DNA of 64,000 nt from Pseudomonas sp. IPO3778 (GCF_013386825.1 NZ_JACARC010000042.1:1-64000), one strand, 5' to 3'. Shown: positions 24,905 to 34,191, counted from the stretch's first letter. Numbers and translations: made by a program. Notes: generated by a model not told the origin, from the sequence alone.

Positions 24905-26490
24905 GCGGTTTCGTCCACCCAGCGTTGTTCCAGCCCGGTTTTCGGGCCCCGTGGCGGGGTGCCGAGGTGGCAGTCCAGGTCGCCGACGTTGAGCCCCGAC
25001 GACACCAGGCGTTCCCGCAGGCTGCCCAAGTGGCTTTCGATCAGGCTGGCGGTGAACGGGCGGGTGGCCCACAGCTGACTCGACAGTTTGCCCTGGCTCA
25101 ATTGGGCTTGGACCTGCAACGGGCCCAGGGGCTCCATGTCGAGGGCCATCTCCACGCGCCAGAGCATTTGCTTGGGGTCTTTGCTGTCCTTACGTTCCGG
25201 CTGCTCCTTGTCGGGGGCCGGCTCTTCCCGCTGAAACTTGACCTGCAACGGCACGATGTCCTGCAAGGTGCGCATGGGGATTTCCAGCTGCCAGGTGGTC
25301 AAGAGCTTGCCGTCGGCGGTGGTGCCGGTTTGTTCCAGGCTGGACAGCTGATGGCTTTGCAGGCGGGAAATAGCGCCGGCGGCCAGGCGCAGCAGGTTTT
25401 CCAGGTCGCTCTCACCTTCCAGGCGTTGCATCAGCCGATCGGGCAGCGGAAAGCCAGCAGGGGCTTGGCGGGCGCCGACCTGGCCGAGGGTGCCCAACGG
25501 GCTGCGCACGAAGCTGGGCAGCAACTGCGCCAGGGTATTGGCCGCCAGGATCGCATTGAGGTTGGTGCTGGCGGGAAGAGCAGGCAGCAGGTCAGCAACG
25601 AAGCGCAATAGGGCGCCTTTCATGTCCAACGGCGGTATTTGCGGGTTTTGCCCGGCGAGCAGCTTGGCTTCGAGGAATGTCCCGCTGTTCTGTACCAGTT
25701 GGGCCAGCACCTTGGGATTACTGGCCTGGGCCAGATCGGGCAGGCCCGCCAGTAAACGCTCGGCCGCGGCAAACAAGTCTGACGAGGTGCTGCTGTTGCT
25801 GCTGTTGGTTGCCGGTAAGCTCTGCAGCGCGGTGAACACCACGTCCAGCGAACCCTGGCGGCTTTGCTGGGTGGAGAGCTGCTGAGCCACGGCCAGTTGG
25901 TCCTGGCGGCCGCTCAGCGGCACAAAGCTCAAGGTCTGGGCACTTTGCACCACGGCGCTGAGCAAGCTGCCGATGCGCAATGGCTGCGGGCTTTCGACCG
26001 TCAGGGTTGCGCCGCTGAGGACGTTATTGAGCACCGACACCAGCGAGCGGTACACCACCGGCTGGTTGGCCCCCTGTGGCAGCGCCTGGGTGGTCAGCAC
26101 CTTGCCTTGCAGCAGCGTGCCCACGGGCAATTGGGTGGTGTCGATGCGCGTCAGTGCGGCGACGCTGGAACTCAGGGCCTGCTGCAAACTGATGGACAAA
26201 TTGCCCGAAGGCGTCTGGCTGACTTCCACCTGGGTGCCCAGCGGCAGCGGTTGGCTGCTGCTGGCCTGCACCAGGGTTTGCCGGCCGCTGTCCAGGGTCA
26301 GCTTGAGCAGTAATTGAAAGGCATCGCCGCCTTGTTTCAGCGCCAGTACCTCGGCGTTCACGGTTTTTCCGGGGTCAATCAGGCCGGTCTGCGGCTCCAG
26401 CAGTTTCAGCAACTCACCCGTCGCGGGCGCGGGCGCGGGCCCCACCGGTAGCGTCGGAGGAAGCGTAGGTAGATTGATCTCACCGGTCAT
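24901..26490 (-). CDS. FliK-like hook-length control domain protein
   Basis: Protein of 529 residues, rich in Leu, Gln and Ser, with no signal peptide. The C-terminal part (about 390-500) is a Flg_hook-type domain (VEMALDMEPLGPLQVQAQLSQGKL, then LRERLVSSGLNVGDLDCHLG). It is a second FliK relative besides fliK at 267. The ATG at 26490 is preferred to the upstream one at 26541 because MTGEINLPTLPPTLP begins the conserved part. It forms a two-gene operon with the FlhB-like gene, an echo of the FliK-FlhB switch pair. Confidence 0.82.
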   Translation of the reverse strand: MTGEINLPTLPPTLPVGPAPAPATGELLKLLEPQTGLIDPGKTVNAEVLALKQGGDAFQLLLKLTLDSGRQTLVQASSSQPLPLGTQVEVSQTPSGNLSISLQQALSSSVAALTRIDTTQLPVGTLLQGKVLTTQALPQGANQPVVYRSLVSVLNNVLSGATLTVESPQPLRIGSLLSAVVQSAQTLSFVPLSGRQDQLAVAQQLSTQQSRQGSLDVVFTALQSLPATNSSNSSTSSDLFAAAERLLAGLPDLAQASNPKVLAQLVQNSGTFLEAKLLAGQNPQIPPLDMKGALLRFVADLLPALPASTNLNAILAANTLAQLLPSFVRSPLGTLGQVGARQAPAGFPLPDRLMQRLEGESDLENLLRLAAGAISRLQSHQLSSLEQTGTTADGKLLTTWQLEIPMRTLQDIVPLQVKFQREEPAPDKEQPERKDSKDPKQMLWRVEMALDMEPLGPLQVQAQLSQGKLSSQLWATRPFTASLIESHLGSLRERLVSSGLNVGDLDCHLGTPPRGPKTGLEQRWVDETA

Positions 26491-26688
26491 CGTGTGCGCC
26501 GTCTCAAGGGAAATTGCCCTCTTTAGAGTAGGGCATCGCATGTATAATGCCGCCCGTCTTCAAAGAGAGCGGTATAAACATCACAACTATTTGATCCAGC
26601 TCTCTAAAACCGGTCGCCAAAGCAGTTAATGTGCATCTCTTTAACGGCCGTTCCACCGCCGACTTGAACCGTAAAGGCCCGCGATCTT

Positions 26689-27324
26689 TTGACCAGCCCT
26701 CTTCTAGAAGCCGTAGCGCTCGCTTGTGAACGTGACCTGCGGATGCTGTTCGAACACCTCGAACTGCGTCTGGCGGGCGGCGATATGGTGCAGGTCAGCG
26801 GCCCCAACGGCAGCGGCAAGACCAGCCTGTTGCGTCTGCTGGCCGGGCTGATGCAGCCGACGGCGGGCGAAGTGCGGCTCAACGGCAAACCGTTGCACGC
26901 GCAGCGCACGGAACTGGCCCGCAACCTGATCTGGATCGGCCACGCCGCCGGGATCAAGGACGTGCTCACCGCCGAAGAAAACCTCAGTTGGCTCAGTGCC
27001 CTGCATCATCCCGCAAGCCGCGAGGCCATCTGGCAGGCTCTGGCCGCGGTTGGCCTCAAGGGTTTCGAAGACGTTCCCTGCCACACCCTGTCCGCCGGCC
27101 AGCAGCGCCGCGTGGCCCTGGCCCGTTTGTACCTGGACGGGCCGCCGCTGTGGATTCTCGACGAACCCTTCACCGCCCTCGACAAACAAGGCGTGGCCCA
27201 GCTTGAAGAACACCTGGCCACCCATTGCGAGCAGGGCGGGATGGTGCTCCTGACCACCCACCACACGTTGGCGCGCATGCCCGCCGGTTACCGCGATCTT
27301 GATCTGGGCCGGTGGTCGGTATGA
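26689..27324 (+). CDS. ccmA: Cytochrome c biogenesis ABC transporter ATPase CcmA
   Basis: ATPase (211 residues) that powers release of heme-loaded CcmE from CcmC. Walker A GPNGSGKTSLLRLL starts near residue 38, the signature is LSAGQQRRVALARL, Walker B is LWILDEPFTALD. It begins at TTG with AAAGG about 11 bases before. The gap of 198 bases to the reverse-strand FliK-like gene has a TATAAT at 26543-26548, but no good -35 at proper distance. First gene of the ccm operon; its stop overlaps ccmB as ATGA. Confidence 0.95.
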   Translation: MTSPLLEAVALACERDLRMLFEHLELRLAGGDMVQVSGPNGSGKTSLLRLLAGLMQPTAGEVRLNGKPLHAQRTELARNLIWIGHAAGIKDVLTAEENLSWLSALHHPASREAIWQALAAVGLKGFEDVPCHTLSAGQQRRVALARLYLDGPPLWILDEPFTALDKQGVAQLEEHLATHCEQGGMVLLTTHHTLARMPAGYRDLDLGRWSV

Positions 27325-27989
27325 GTGTATTTGCCCTGTTGGTGGCCCGCGAAGCGCGGTTACTCTGTCGCCGCCCGGCCGAACTGGCCAACCCGCTGGT
27401 ATTCTTCGCGATTGTGATCGCGCTGTTCCCGTTGGCGGTCGGCCCCGAGACTAAACTGTTGCAAACCTTGTCTCCGGGACTGGTCTGGGTGGCGGCGCTT
27501 TTATCGGTCCTGCTCTCGCTGGACGGGCTGTTTCGCAGTGATTTTGAAGACGGTTCCCTTGAACAGTGGGTCCTTTCGTCGCACCCTCTGCCTCTTCTGG
27601 TTCTGGCCAAGGTACTGGCACACTGGGCGTTTTCCGGCCTGGCGCTGGTGTTCCTCGCGCCGCTGCTGGCGATGATGCTGGGGTTGCCCACCGAGTGCCT
27701 GCCGGTGTTGCTCCTGTCATTATTGCTGGGGACGCCGGTGCTCAGTTTGTTGGGGGCGGTAGGTGCGGCGCTGACAGTCGGTTTGAAACGCGGCGGCCTG
27801 TTGCTGGCCCTGCTGATTTTGCCTTTGTATATCCCGGTGTTGATCCTGGGCAGCGGCGCGTTACAAGCCGCACTCCAGGGCATGCCGGCGACCGGTTACC
27901 TCCTGTGGCTTGGCAGCCTGGCCGCCCTGGCGGTAACCCTGACACCCTTTGCTATAGCGGCTGGCCTGAAGATCAGCGTCGGCGAATAA
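27321..27989 (+). CDS. ccmB: Heme exporter membrane protein CcmB
   Basis: Membrane subunit (222 residues, six hydrophobic segments) of the CcmAB transporter. Typical segments are LLVAREARLLCRRPAELANP at the N-terminus and DGLFRSDFEDGSLEQWVLS. The ATG at 27321 overlaps the ccmA stop. The next gene starts 85 bases later, the largest gap inside the operon. Confidence 0.95.
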   Translation: MSVFALLVAREARLLCRRPAELANPLVFFAIVIALFPLAVGPETKLLQTLSPGLVWVAALLSVLLSLDGLFRSDFEDGSLEQWVLSSHPLPLLVLAKVLAHWAFSGLALVFLAPLLAMMLGLPTECLPVLLLSLLLGTPVLSLLGAVGAALTVGLKRGGLLLALLILPLYIPVLILGSGALQAALQGMPATGYLLWLGSLAALAVTLTPFAIAAGLKISVGE

Positions 27990-28074
27990 TGAGGTCTGGT
28001 TAAGCGTTATAACCTTAATCAGTAAAGACCCTTGGCTCCTCGCAATGACGAGAAGCAACCGTGATGGAAACAGC

Positions 28075-28830
28075 ATGAACTGGACCTGGTTTCACAAGCT
28101 CGGCTCGCCCAAATGGTTTTACGGCATCAGTGGCAAACTGCTGCCGTGGTTGAGCATCGCCGCGGTATTGCTGATCGGCATCGGCCTGGTCTGGGGCCTG
28201 GCCTTCGCGCCGCCGGACTATCAGCAAGGCAACAGCTTTCGCATCATTTATATCCACGTTCCCGCCGCGATGCTGGCCCAGTCCTGCTACGTGATGCTGG
28301 CGGTGTGCGGCGTCGTTGGCCTGGTGTGGAAGATGAAACTGGCGGACGTGGCCCTGCAATGCGCCGCGCCCATCGGCGCCTGGATGACCGCCGTGGCGCT
28401 GGTCACCGGCGCGATCTGGGGCAAGCCGACCTGGGGTTCGTGGTGGGTCTGGGACGCGCGACTCACGTCGATGCTGATCCTGCTGTTCCTGTACTTCGGC
28501 CTGATCGCCCTGGGCAACGCCATCAGCAACCGTGACAGCGCCGCCAAGGCCTGCGCGGTGCTGGCGATTGTCGGCGTGATCAACATCCCGATCATCAAAT
28601 ACTCGGTGGAGTGGTGGAGCACCCTGCACCAGGGCGCCACCTTCACCCTCACCGAAAAGCCGGCCATGCCCGTGGAAATGTGGGCGCCGCTGCTGCTGAT
28701 GGTGCTGGGGTTCTACTGCTTCTTCGGCGCGGTGTTGCTGCTGCGCATGCGCCTTGAAGTGCTCAAGCGTGAAGCCCGCACCAGTTGGGTCAAGGCCGAA
28801 GTGCAAAACAGCCTGGGAGCCCGTGGATGA
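28075..28830 (+). CDS. ccmC: Heme-handling protein CcmC
   Basis: Membrane protein (251 residues, six helices) that loads heme on CcmE. The tryptophan-rich motif WGSWWVWD is at about 120-127, and external histidines lie at 61 (IYIHVP) and 185 (STLHQG), matching the known heme ligands. The ATG at 28075 (MNWTWFHKLGSPKWFY) is the conserved start; an ATG 30 bases upstream is less likely. The stop overlaps ccmD as ATGA. Confidence 0.97.
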   Translation: MNWTWFHKLGSPKWFYGISGKLLPWLSIAAVLLIGIGLVWGLAFAPPDYQQGNSFRIIYIHVPAAMLAQSCYVMLAVCGVVGLVWKMKLADVALQCAAPIGAWMTAVALVTGAIWGKPTWGSWWVWDARLTSMLILLFLYFGLIALGNAISNRDSAAKACAVLAIVGVINIPIIKYSVEWWSTLHQGATFTLTEKPAMPVEMWAPLLLMVLGFYCFFGAVLLLRMRLEVLKREARTSWVKAEVQNSLGARG

Positions 28831-29003
28831 GCTTCAACTCTTTCAGTGATTTTCTCGCCATGGGCCATCACGCCCTGTACGTCTGGACGGCCTATGGCAT
28901 CTGCCTGGCGGTGCTGGCCCTCAACGTCGCCGCGCCGATCCTGGCCCGCAAGCGTTACCTGCAACAAGAGGCGCGTCGTTTGCGCCGGGAGACCGAAAAG
29001 TGA
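28827..29003 (+). CDS. ccmD: Heme exporter protein CcmD
   Basis: Tiny membrane protein (58 residues) with one helix (about 16-38) and a basic C-terminus (RKRYLQQEARRLRRE). It holds CcmC and CcmE together and helps release holo-CcmE. It starts inside the ccmC stop (ATGA) and its stop overlaps the GTG of ccmE. Confidence 0.93.
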   Translation: MSFNSFSDFLAMGHHALYVWTAYGICLAVLALNVAAPILARKRYLQQEARRLRRETEK

Positions 29004-29455
29004 ATCCGCTGCGTAGAAAGCGTCTGTTGATCATCCTGGCCATCATGGCCGGTGTCGGCATTGCCGTGACCCTGGCCCTGAGCGCCCTGCGGGAGAACAT
29101 CAACCTGTTCTACACCCCGACCCAGATCGCCAACGGCGAAGCGCCGCTGGACACGCGCATCCGCGCCGGTGGCATGGTCGAGAAGGGCTCGCTGCAACGT
29201 TCCGGGGATTCCCTCGACGTGAAATTCATCGTCACCGACTTCAACAAATCCGTGACCATCACCTACCGCGGCATCCTCCCAGACCTGTTCCGCGAAGGGC
29301 AGGGCATCGTCGCCCTCGGCAAGCTCAACGCCGACGGCGTGGTCGTGGCCGATGAAGTGCTGGCCAAGCACGATGAAAAATACATGCCGCCGGAAGTCAC
29401 CAAGGCCCTCAAAGACAGCGGCCAATCCGCCCCGACCCCCGCCAAGGAGGGCTAA
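29000..29455 (+). CDS. ccmE: Periplasmic heme chaperone CcmE
   Basis: Membrane-anchored chaperone (151 residues) that binds heme covalently and hands it to CcmF. One N-terminal helix (about 9-29), a beta-barrel OB-fold, and the heme-binding HDEKY motif with His at 124 and Tyr at 128 (equivalent to H130 and Y134 in E. coli). Start is GTG inside the end of ccmD. Confidence 0.97.
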   Translation: MNPLRRKRLLIILAIMAGVGIAVTLALSALRENINLFYTPTQIANGEAPLDTRIRAGGMVEKGSLQRSGDSLDVKFIVTDFNKSVTITYRGILPDLFREGQGIVALGKLNADGVVVADEVLAKHDEKYMPPEVTKALKDSGQSAPTPAKEG

Positions 29456-29458
29456 GTC

Positions 29459-31447
29459 ATGACGTCCGCATTGTTTATTCCGGAGCTTGGCCAGTTGGCG
29501 ATGATCCTCGCCCTGTGCTTCGCCATCGTCCAGGCCGTGGTCCCGTTGCTGGGCGCCTGGCGCGGTGACCGCCTGTGGATGAGCCTGGCCCAGCCGGCTG
29601 CCTGGGGCCAGTTCGCCTTTTTGGTGTTCGCCTTCGGTTGCCTGACCTACGCCTTCATGACCGACGACTTTTCCGTCGCCTATGTGGCCAACAACTCCAA
29701 CAGCGCCTTGCCCTGGTACTACAAGTTCAGCGCCGTGTGGGGTGCCCACGAAGGGTCGTTGCTGCTGTGGGCGTTGATCCTCGGCGGCTGGACCTTTGCC
29801 GTGTCAATCTTCTCCCGCCAGTTGCCGCAAGTGATGCTGGCCCGTGTGCTGGCGGTGATGGGCATGATCAGCATTGGCTTCCTGCTGTTTCTGATCATGA
29901 CCTCCAACCCGTTCACCCGCATCCTGCCGCAGATCCCGGTCGACGGGCACGACCTCAACCCGCTGCTGCAAGACATCGGCCTGATCGTGCACCCGCCGAT
30001 GCTCTACATGGGTTACGTGGGGTTCTCGGTGGCCTTCGCGTTCGCCATCGCCGCGTTGCTCGGCGGTCGCCTTGATGCGGCCTGGGCGCGCTGGTCGCGG
30101 CCCTGGACCATCGTCGCCTGGGCGTTCCTCGGCATCGGCATCACCCTGGGCTCGTGGTGGGCCTACTACGAACTCGGCTGGGGCGGCTGGTGGTTCTGGG
30201 ACCCGGTGGAAAACGCCTCGTTCATGCCCTGGCTGGTGGGCACGGCGCTGATTCACTCGCTGGCGGTCACTGAAAAACGTGGCGTGTTCAAGAGCTGGAC
30301 CGTGTTGCTGGCCATCGCGGCGTTTTCCCTGAGCCTGCTGGGGACGTTCCTGGTGCGCTCCGGCGTGCTGACCTCGGTGCACGCGTTTGCCTCCGACCCG
30401 GAGCGCGGCGTGTTCATCCTGATCTTCCTGCTGTTTGTGGTCGGCGGCTCGCTTACCCTGTTCGCCCTGCGCGCGCCCGTGGTCAAGAGCCACGTGGGCT
30501 TCAACCTCTGGTCCCGGGAAACCCTGCTGCTGGGTAACAACCTGGTGCTGGTGGTGGCGGCCTCGATGATCCTGCTCGGCACCTTGTACCCGCTGGCCCT
30601 GGATGCCCTGAGCGGCGCGAAACTGTCCGTTGGCCCGCCGTACTTCAATGCACTGTTCATCCCGTTGATGGCGTTGCTGATGGTGGTGATGGCGGTGGGC
30701 GTACTGGTGCGCTGGAAAGACACCCCGGTGAAATGGCTGGTGGGCATGCTCGCGCCGGTGCTGCTGGGCAGCGCCGCGCTGGCCGTGATCGCCGGCATTG
30801 CCTACGGCGACTTCAACTGGGCCGTGCTCGCCACCTTCATGCTCGCCGCCTGGGTATTGCTGGCCGGCGTGCGCGACCTGATCGACAAGACCCGCCACAA
30901 AGGCCTGATCAAAGGCCTGCCGACCATGACCCGCAGCTACTGGGGCATGCAGGTCGCGCATATCGGCATCGCCGTGTGTGCCCTGGGCGTGGTGTTGTCC
31001 AGCCAGAACAGCGCCGAGCGTGACCTGCGCCTGGCGCCGGGCGAGTCCATGGACCTGGCCGGTTACCACTTCATTTTCGAAGGCGCCAAGCACTTCGAGG
31101 GCCCGAACTTCACCTCCGACAAAGGCACAGTACGTGTGGTGCGCAATGGCAAGGAAGTAGCGCTGTTGCACCCGGAAAAACGCCTGTACACCGTGCAAAG
31201 CTCGATGATGACCGAAGCCGGGATCGACGCCGGTTTCACCCGCGACCTCTACGTGGCGCTGGGTGAACCCCTGGGCGATGGCGCCTGGGCCGTGCGGGTG
31301 CACGTCAAACCGTTTGTGCGCTGGATCTGGTTCGGCGGGCTGCTGACTGGCTTCGGTGGTTTGCTGGCAGCGACGGACCGGCGTTACCGGGTCAAGGTCA
31401 AGAGCCAGGTGCGTGAAGCCCTCGGCCTGCAAGGAGCGGCGGTATGA
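29459..31447 (+). CDS. ccmF: Cytochrome c heme lyase subunit CcmF
   Basis: Large membrane protein (662 residues) of the heme lyase. It has many helices and the WWFWD motif at about 244-248 (GGWWFWDPVENASFMPW). An early conserved segment is WYYKFSAVWGAHEGSLLLW. The C-terminal periplasmic loop and final helix (WIWFGGLLTGFGGLLAATDRRYR) are complete. Its stop overlaps the ccmG start. Confidence 0.97.
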   Translation: MTSALFIPELGQLAMILALCFAIVQAVVPLLGAWRGDRLWMSLAQPAAWGQFAFLVFAFGCLTYAFMTDDFSVAYVANNSNSALPWYYKFSAVWGAHEGSLLLWALILGGWTFAVSIFSRQLPQVMLARVLAVMGMISIGFLLFLIMTSNPFTRILPQIPVDGHDLNPLLQDIGLIVHPPMLYMGYVGFSVAFAFAIAALLGGRLDAAWARWSRPWTIVAWAFLGIGITLGSWWAYYELGWGGWWFWDPVENASFMPWLVGTALIHSLAVTEKRGVFKSWTVLLAIAAFSLSLLGTFLVRSGVLTSVHAFASDPERGVFILIFLLFVVGGSLTLFALRAPVVKSHVGFNLWSRETLLLGNNLVLVVAASMILLGTLYPLALDALSGAKLSVGPPYFNALFIPLMALLMVVMAVGVLVRWKDTPVKWLVGMLAPVLLGSAALAVIAGIAYGDFNWAVLATFMLAAWVLLAGVRDLIDKTRHKGLIKGLPTMTRSYWGMQVAHIGIAVCALGVVLSSQNSAERDLRLAPGESMDLAGYHFIFEGAKHFEGPNFTSDKGTVRVVRNGKEVALLHPEKRLYTVQSSMMTEAGIDAGFTRDLYVALGEPLGDGAWAVRVHVKPFVRWIWFGGLLTGFGGLLAATDRRYRVKVKSQVREALGLQGAAV

Positions 31448-31980
31448 AGCGTTGGTTGATGGTGTTACCGCTGGCGGCGTTCCTGGTGGTGGCGGTGTTT
31501 CTGTATCGCGGGCTCTACCTGGACCCGGCCGAGCTGCCCTCGGCGATGATCGGCAAGCCGTTCCCGGCGTTCTCGCTGCCGACCGTACAGGGCGACAAAA
31601 CCCTGACCCAGGCTGATTTGCTGGGCAAACCGGCACTGGTCAACGTGTGGGGCACCTGGTGCATTTCCTGCCGCGTCGAGCACCCGGTGCTGAACAAGCT
31701 GGCCGAGAACGGCGTGGTGATCTACGGCATCAACTACAAGGACGACAACGCGGCCGCCTTGAAGTGGCTGGCCGAATTTCACAACCCGTACCAGTTGGAT
31801 ATCCGCGACGAAGACGGCAACCTCGGCCTGAACCTCGGCGTATATGGCGCCCCGGAAACCTTCTTCATCGACGCCAAGGGCGTGATCCGCGACAAGTACG
31901 TGGGCGTGATCGACGAAGTGGTGTGGCGCGAGCAACTGGCTGCCAAGTACCAGGCGCTGGTGGATGAGGCCAAGCCATGA
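31444..31980 (+). CDS. ccmG: Thiol:disulfide interchange protein CcmG (DsbE)
   Basis: Membrane-anchored thioredoxin-like protein (178 residues) that keeps apocytochrome cysteines reduced. One N-terminal anchor (about 5-22), then GTWCISCRVEHP with the redox pair C73-C76, and the GAPETFFID cis-proline region. It overlaps ccmF and ccmH by four bases each. Confidence 0.97.
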   Translation: MKRWLMVLPLAAFLVVAVFLYRGLYLDPAELPSAMIGKPFPAFSLPTVQGDKTLTQADLLGKPALVNVWGTWCISCRVEHPVLNKLAENGVVIYGINYKDDNAAALKWLAEFHNPYQLDIRDEDGNLGLNLGVYGAPETFFIDAKGVIRDKYVGVIDEVVWREQLAAKYQALVDEAKP

Positions 31981-32450
31981 AGCGTTGGTTAGCCGCCGCG
32001 GTATTGGGCTTGAGCATGGTCGGCGTGGCCCACGCCGCCATCGACACCTACGAATTTGCCAAGGACGGTGACCGCGAGCGTTTTCGCGAACTGACCAAGG
32101 AACTGCGCTGCCCCAAGTGCCAGAACCAGGACATCGCCGACTCCAATGCGCCGATCGCCGCCGACCTGCGCAAAGAGATTTTCCGCATGCTCGGCGAGGG
32201 CAAGGACAATCAGCAGATCATCGACTTCATGGTCGACCGCTACGGTGACTTCGTGCGCTACAAGCCGGCGCTCACCGGCAAGACAGCGCTGCTGTGGTTC
32301 GGCCCCGCCGGGCTGTTGCTCGCCGGCGTGGTGGTGATGGCGGTGATTGTGCGCCGCCGTCGTGTCGCCCCGGCCGATGGCTCGGACTCGCTTTCCGTCG
32401 ATGAGCGTCAACGCCTCGACCAACTGCTGGACAAAAAAACTGATGATTGA
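31977..32450 (+). CDS. ccmH: Cytochrome c heme lyase subunit CcmH
   Basis: Short CcmH (157 residues) with a signal peptide (cleavage near GVAHA-AI), the LRCPKCQNQ motif with C45 and C48 that reduces apocytochrome, and one C-terminal helix (about 100-122). As usual in Pseudomonas the TPR part is a separate protein, CcmI, not fused as in E. coli. Its stop overlaps the ccmI start. Confidence 0.96.
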   Translation: MKRWLAAAVLGLSMVGVAHAAIDTYEFAKDGDRERFRELTKELRCPKCQNQDIADSNAPIAADLRKEIFRMLGEGKDNQQIIDFMVDRYGDFVRYKPALTGKTALLWFGPAGLLLAGVVVMAVIVRRRRVAPADGSDSLSVDERQRLDQLLDKKTDD

Positions 32451-33636
32451 TTTCTGGCTCGCAGCCGGTCTGCTGCTTCTGATTGCTCTGAGTTTCCTGT
32501 TGATCCCGGTGTTACGCGGCCGCCGTGCCCAGCGTGAAGAGGATCGCACTGCGCTGAACGTGGCGCTGTATCAAGAACGTGTGGCGGAACTGCAAACCCA
32601 GCAAGACGAAGGCGTGCTGAATACGGCGCAACTGGACAGCGGTCGCGCTGAAGCGGCCCGTGAGCTGCTGGCGGACACCGAAGGGGTGGAACAGCCCCGG
32701 GAATCGCGCCTCGGCAAACCGCTGCCGTTTCTGGCGGCGTTTCTGGTGCCGGTATTGGGCGTGGCGCTGTACCTGCATTATGGCGCCAGCGACAAGGTCG
32801 AACTGACCCGGGAATTCTCCCAGCCGCCGGTGTCCATGGAAGACATGACCCGCCGTCTGGAGCGCGCCGCCGCAGCCCAACCGGATTCGCCGGAAGGCTT
32901 GTACTTCCTCGGCCGTGCCTACATGGCCCAGAACCGCTCGGCCGATGCGGCTAAAGTTTTCGAGCGCACCGTGGCCCTGGCCGGTCGCCAGCCCGAGCTG
33001 CTCGGCCAATGGGCCCAGGCCCAGTACTTTGCCGACAACAAACAGTGGTCGCCCAAGGTCCAGGCCTTGACCGACGAAGCCCTGAAACTCGACCCGAAAG
33101 AAGTCACCAGCCTCGGCCTGCTGGGCATCGCCGCCTTTGAAGGCCAGCGGTACCAGGAAGCGATCGACTACTGGAACCGCCTGCTGGCGCAACTGCCGCC
33201 GGAAGACAACTCCCGCGCCGCGCTGCAAGGCGGCATTGATCGGGCTGCCGAGAAGCTCAAAGAGAGCGGCGGTACCGTGGCGCCCGTGAAGGCACAAAAG
33301 CAGATGCAAGTACGCGTGGATTTGGCGGCGGACGTGAAGGCCAAGGCCTTGCCGACCGACAGCGTGTTCATCTTCGCCCGCGCCGTCAAAGGCCCGCCGG
33401 CGCCGCTGGCCGCCAAGCGCGTGACCGTGGCCGACCTGCCGATCACCGTCGAACTGGGCGATGCCGACGCGATGATGCCGCAGTTGAAACTGTCCAACTT
33501 TCCCGAAGTCCAACTGGTTGCGCGCATATCCCGGGCAGGTGTTCCCACAACTGGCGAGTGGATCGGCCGCAGCCAACCCTTGGCCAGCAGCACCACTGCG
33601 CTGCAGCAGCTGACCATCGACAGTCCGGATAAATAA
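32443..33636 (+). CDS. ccmI: Apocytochrome c chaperone CcmI (CycH)
   Basis: Membrane protein (397 residues) with two N-terminal helices (about 3-22 and 80-98), a periplasmic TPR region (about 125-270: PEGLYFLGRAYMAQNRSADAAKVFERTVAL, LLGIAAFEGQRYQEAIDYWNRLL) and a C-terminal beta domain. It recruits apocytochrome to the heme lyase. The ATG at 32443 overlaps the end of ccmH; the frame is open upstream but inside ccmH. Confidence 0.95.
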   Translation: MIDFWLAAGLLLLIALSFLLIPVLRGRRAQREEDRTALNVALYQERVAELQTQQDEGVLNTAQLDSGRAEAARELLADTEGVEQPRESRLGKPLPFLAAFLVPVLGVALYLHYGASDKVELTREFSQPPVSMEDMTRRLERAAAAQPDSPEGLYFLGRAYMAQNRSADAAKVFERTVALAGRQPELLGQWAQAQYFADNKQWSPKVQALTDEALKLDPKEVTSLGLLGIAAFEGQRYQEAIDYWNRLLAQLPPEDNSRAALQGGIDRAAEKLKESGGTVAPVKAQKQMQVRVDLAADVKAKALPTDSVFIFARAVKGPPAPLAAKRVTVADLPITVELGDADAMMPQLKLSNFPEVQLVARISRAGVPTTGEWIGRSQPLASSTTALQQLTIDSPDK

Positions 33637-33651
33637 TTCGAGGAAATGCCC

Positions 33652-34044
33652 ATGACCGCCATCGCACGTATCACCCTGCTCAGCCTGGTCTTGGGGCTGA
33701 GTGCTTGTGCGGTCCATCGGCCACCGTCGCCTACCGGGCCGACCATCCCGCCCACCGGGCCGTCGACCCAGCCGAGCACCCAGCCTTCCGGCCCGGTGAT
33801 CAAACCGTCGAAGCCGGTGCCGAGCTCTTCGCCAACCTTTGCACCGCCGCCAGGTGCTGCCAGCCACTGGGACGGGAAGATGCAGGTGTATGTGCTGGAC
33901 GAGCAGCCGGATACGTTCTATCGGCAGCGCACGTACTACCGCTGGAGCAACGGCTGGAGCCGGTCCATCAGCCCGAACGGGCCTTGGGAAGAGACCGACA
34001 TCCATGGCGTGCCGCCGGGGTTGAGCAAGCAATACGCGCAATAA
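33652..34044 (+). CDS. Small Pro/Ser-rich lipoprotein, function unknown
   Basis: Protein of 130 residues with a lipoprotein signal peptide (lipobox LSAC, then AVHRPPSPTGPT). A Pro/Ser/Thr-rich linker (about 25-68) leads to a short conserved-looking tail rich in aromatic residues (MQVYVLDEQPDTFYRQRTYYRW). It starts 15 bases after ccmI and is followed by a terminator, so it is likely cotranscribed with ccm. I know no function. The second ATG (33652) fits AGGAA better than the one at 33646. Confidence 0.8.
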   Translation: MTAIARITLLSLVLGLSACAVHRPPSPTGPTIPPTGPSTQPSTQPSGPVIKPSKPVPSSSPTFAPPPGAASHWDGKMQVYVLDEQPDTFYRQRTYYRWSNGWSRSISPNGPWEETDIHGVPPGLSKQYAQ

Positions 34045-34046
34045 GA

Positions 34047-34073
34047 AAAGGCGACCTTCGGGTCGCCTTTTTC
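34047..34073 (+). terminator. Intrinsic terminator of the ccm operon
   Basis: AAAAGGCGACC-TTCG-GGTCGCCTTTTT: an 11-base stem with a TTCG tetraloop and a T-run, two bases after the stop of the lipoprotein gene. Confidence 0.93.
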
Positions 34074-34095
34074 ATGAGCATGAAATGCAATCAAC

Positions 34096-34186
34096 TGTGG
34101 GAGCTGGCTTGCCTGCGATAGCGGTGTATCAGGTTATGAAGTGGTTGCTGACACACCGCCATCGCGGGCAAGCCCGGCTCCCACAG
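34096..34186. repeat. Hybrid REPIN
   Basis: The left arm is TGTGGGAGCTGGCTTGCCTG, while the right arm is of the CGGGCAAGCCCGGCTCCCAC type, so the two arms belong to two REP variants. It lies between the ccm terminator and the convergent MFS gene. Confidence 0.8.
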
Positions 34187-34191
34187 GATTT

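Noticed and set aside
26514..26548. Sigma-70 promoter for ccmA using TATAAT at 26543
   Set aside because: The only TTGCCC lies 23 bases away, too far for a standard spacer; CTTTAG at proper spacing is a poor -35, so the box is only mentioned.
29804..31636. Long reverse-strand open frame (610 codons) opposite ccmF
   Set aside because: Shadow of ccmF, with His/Gln-rich low-complexity translation.
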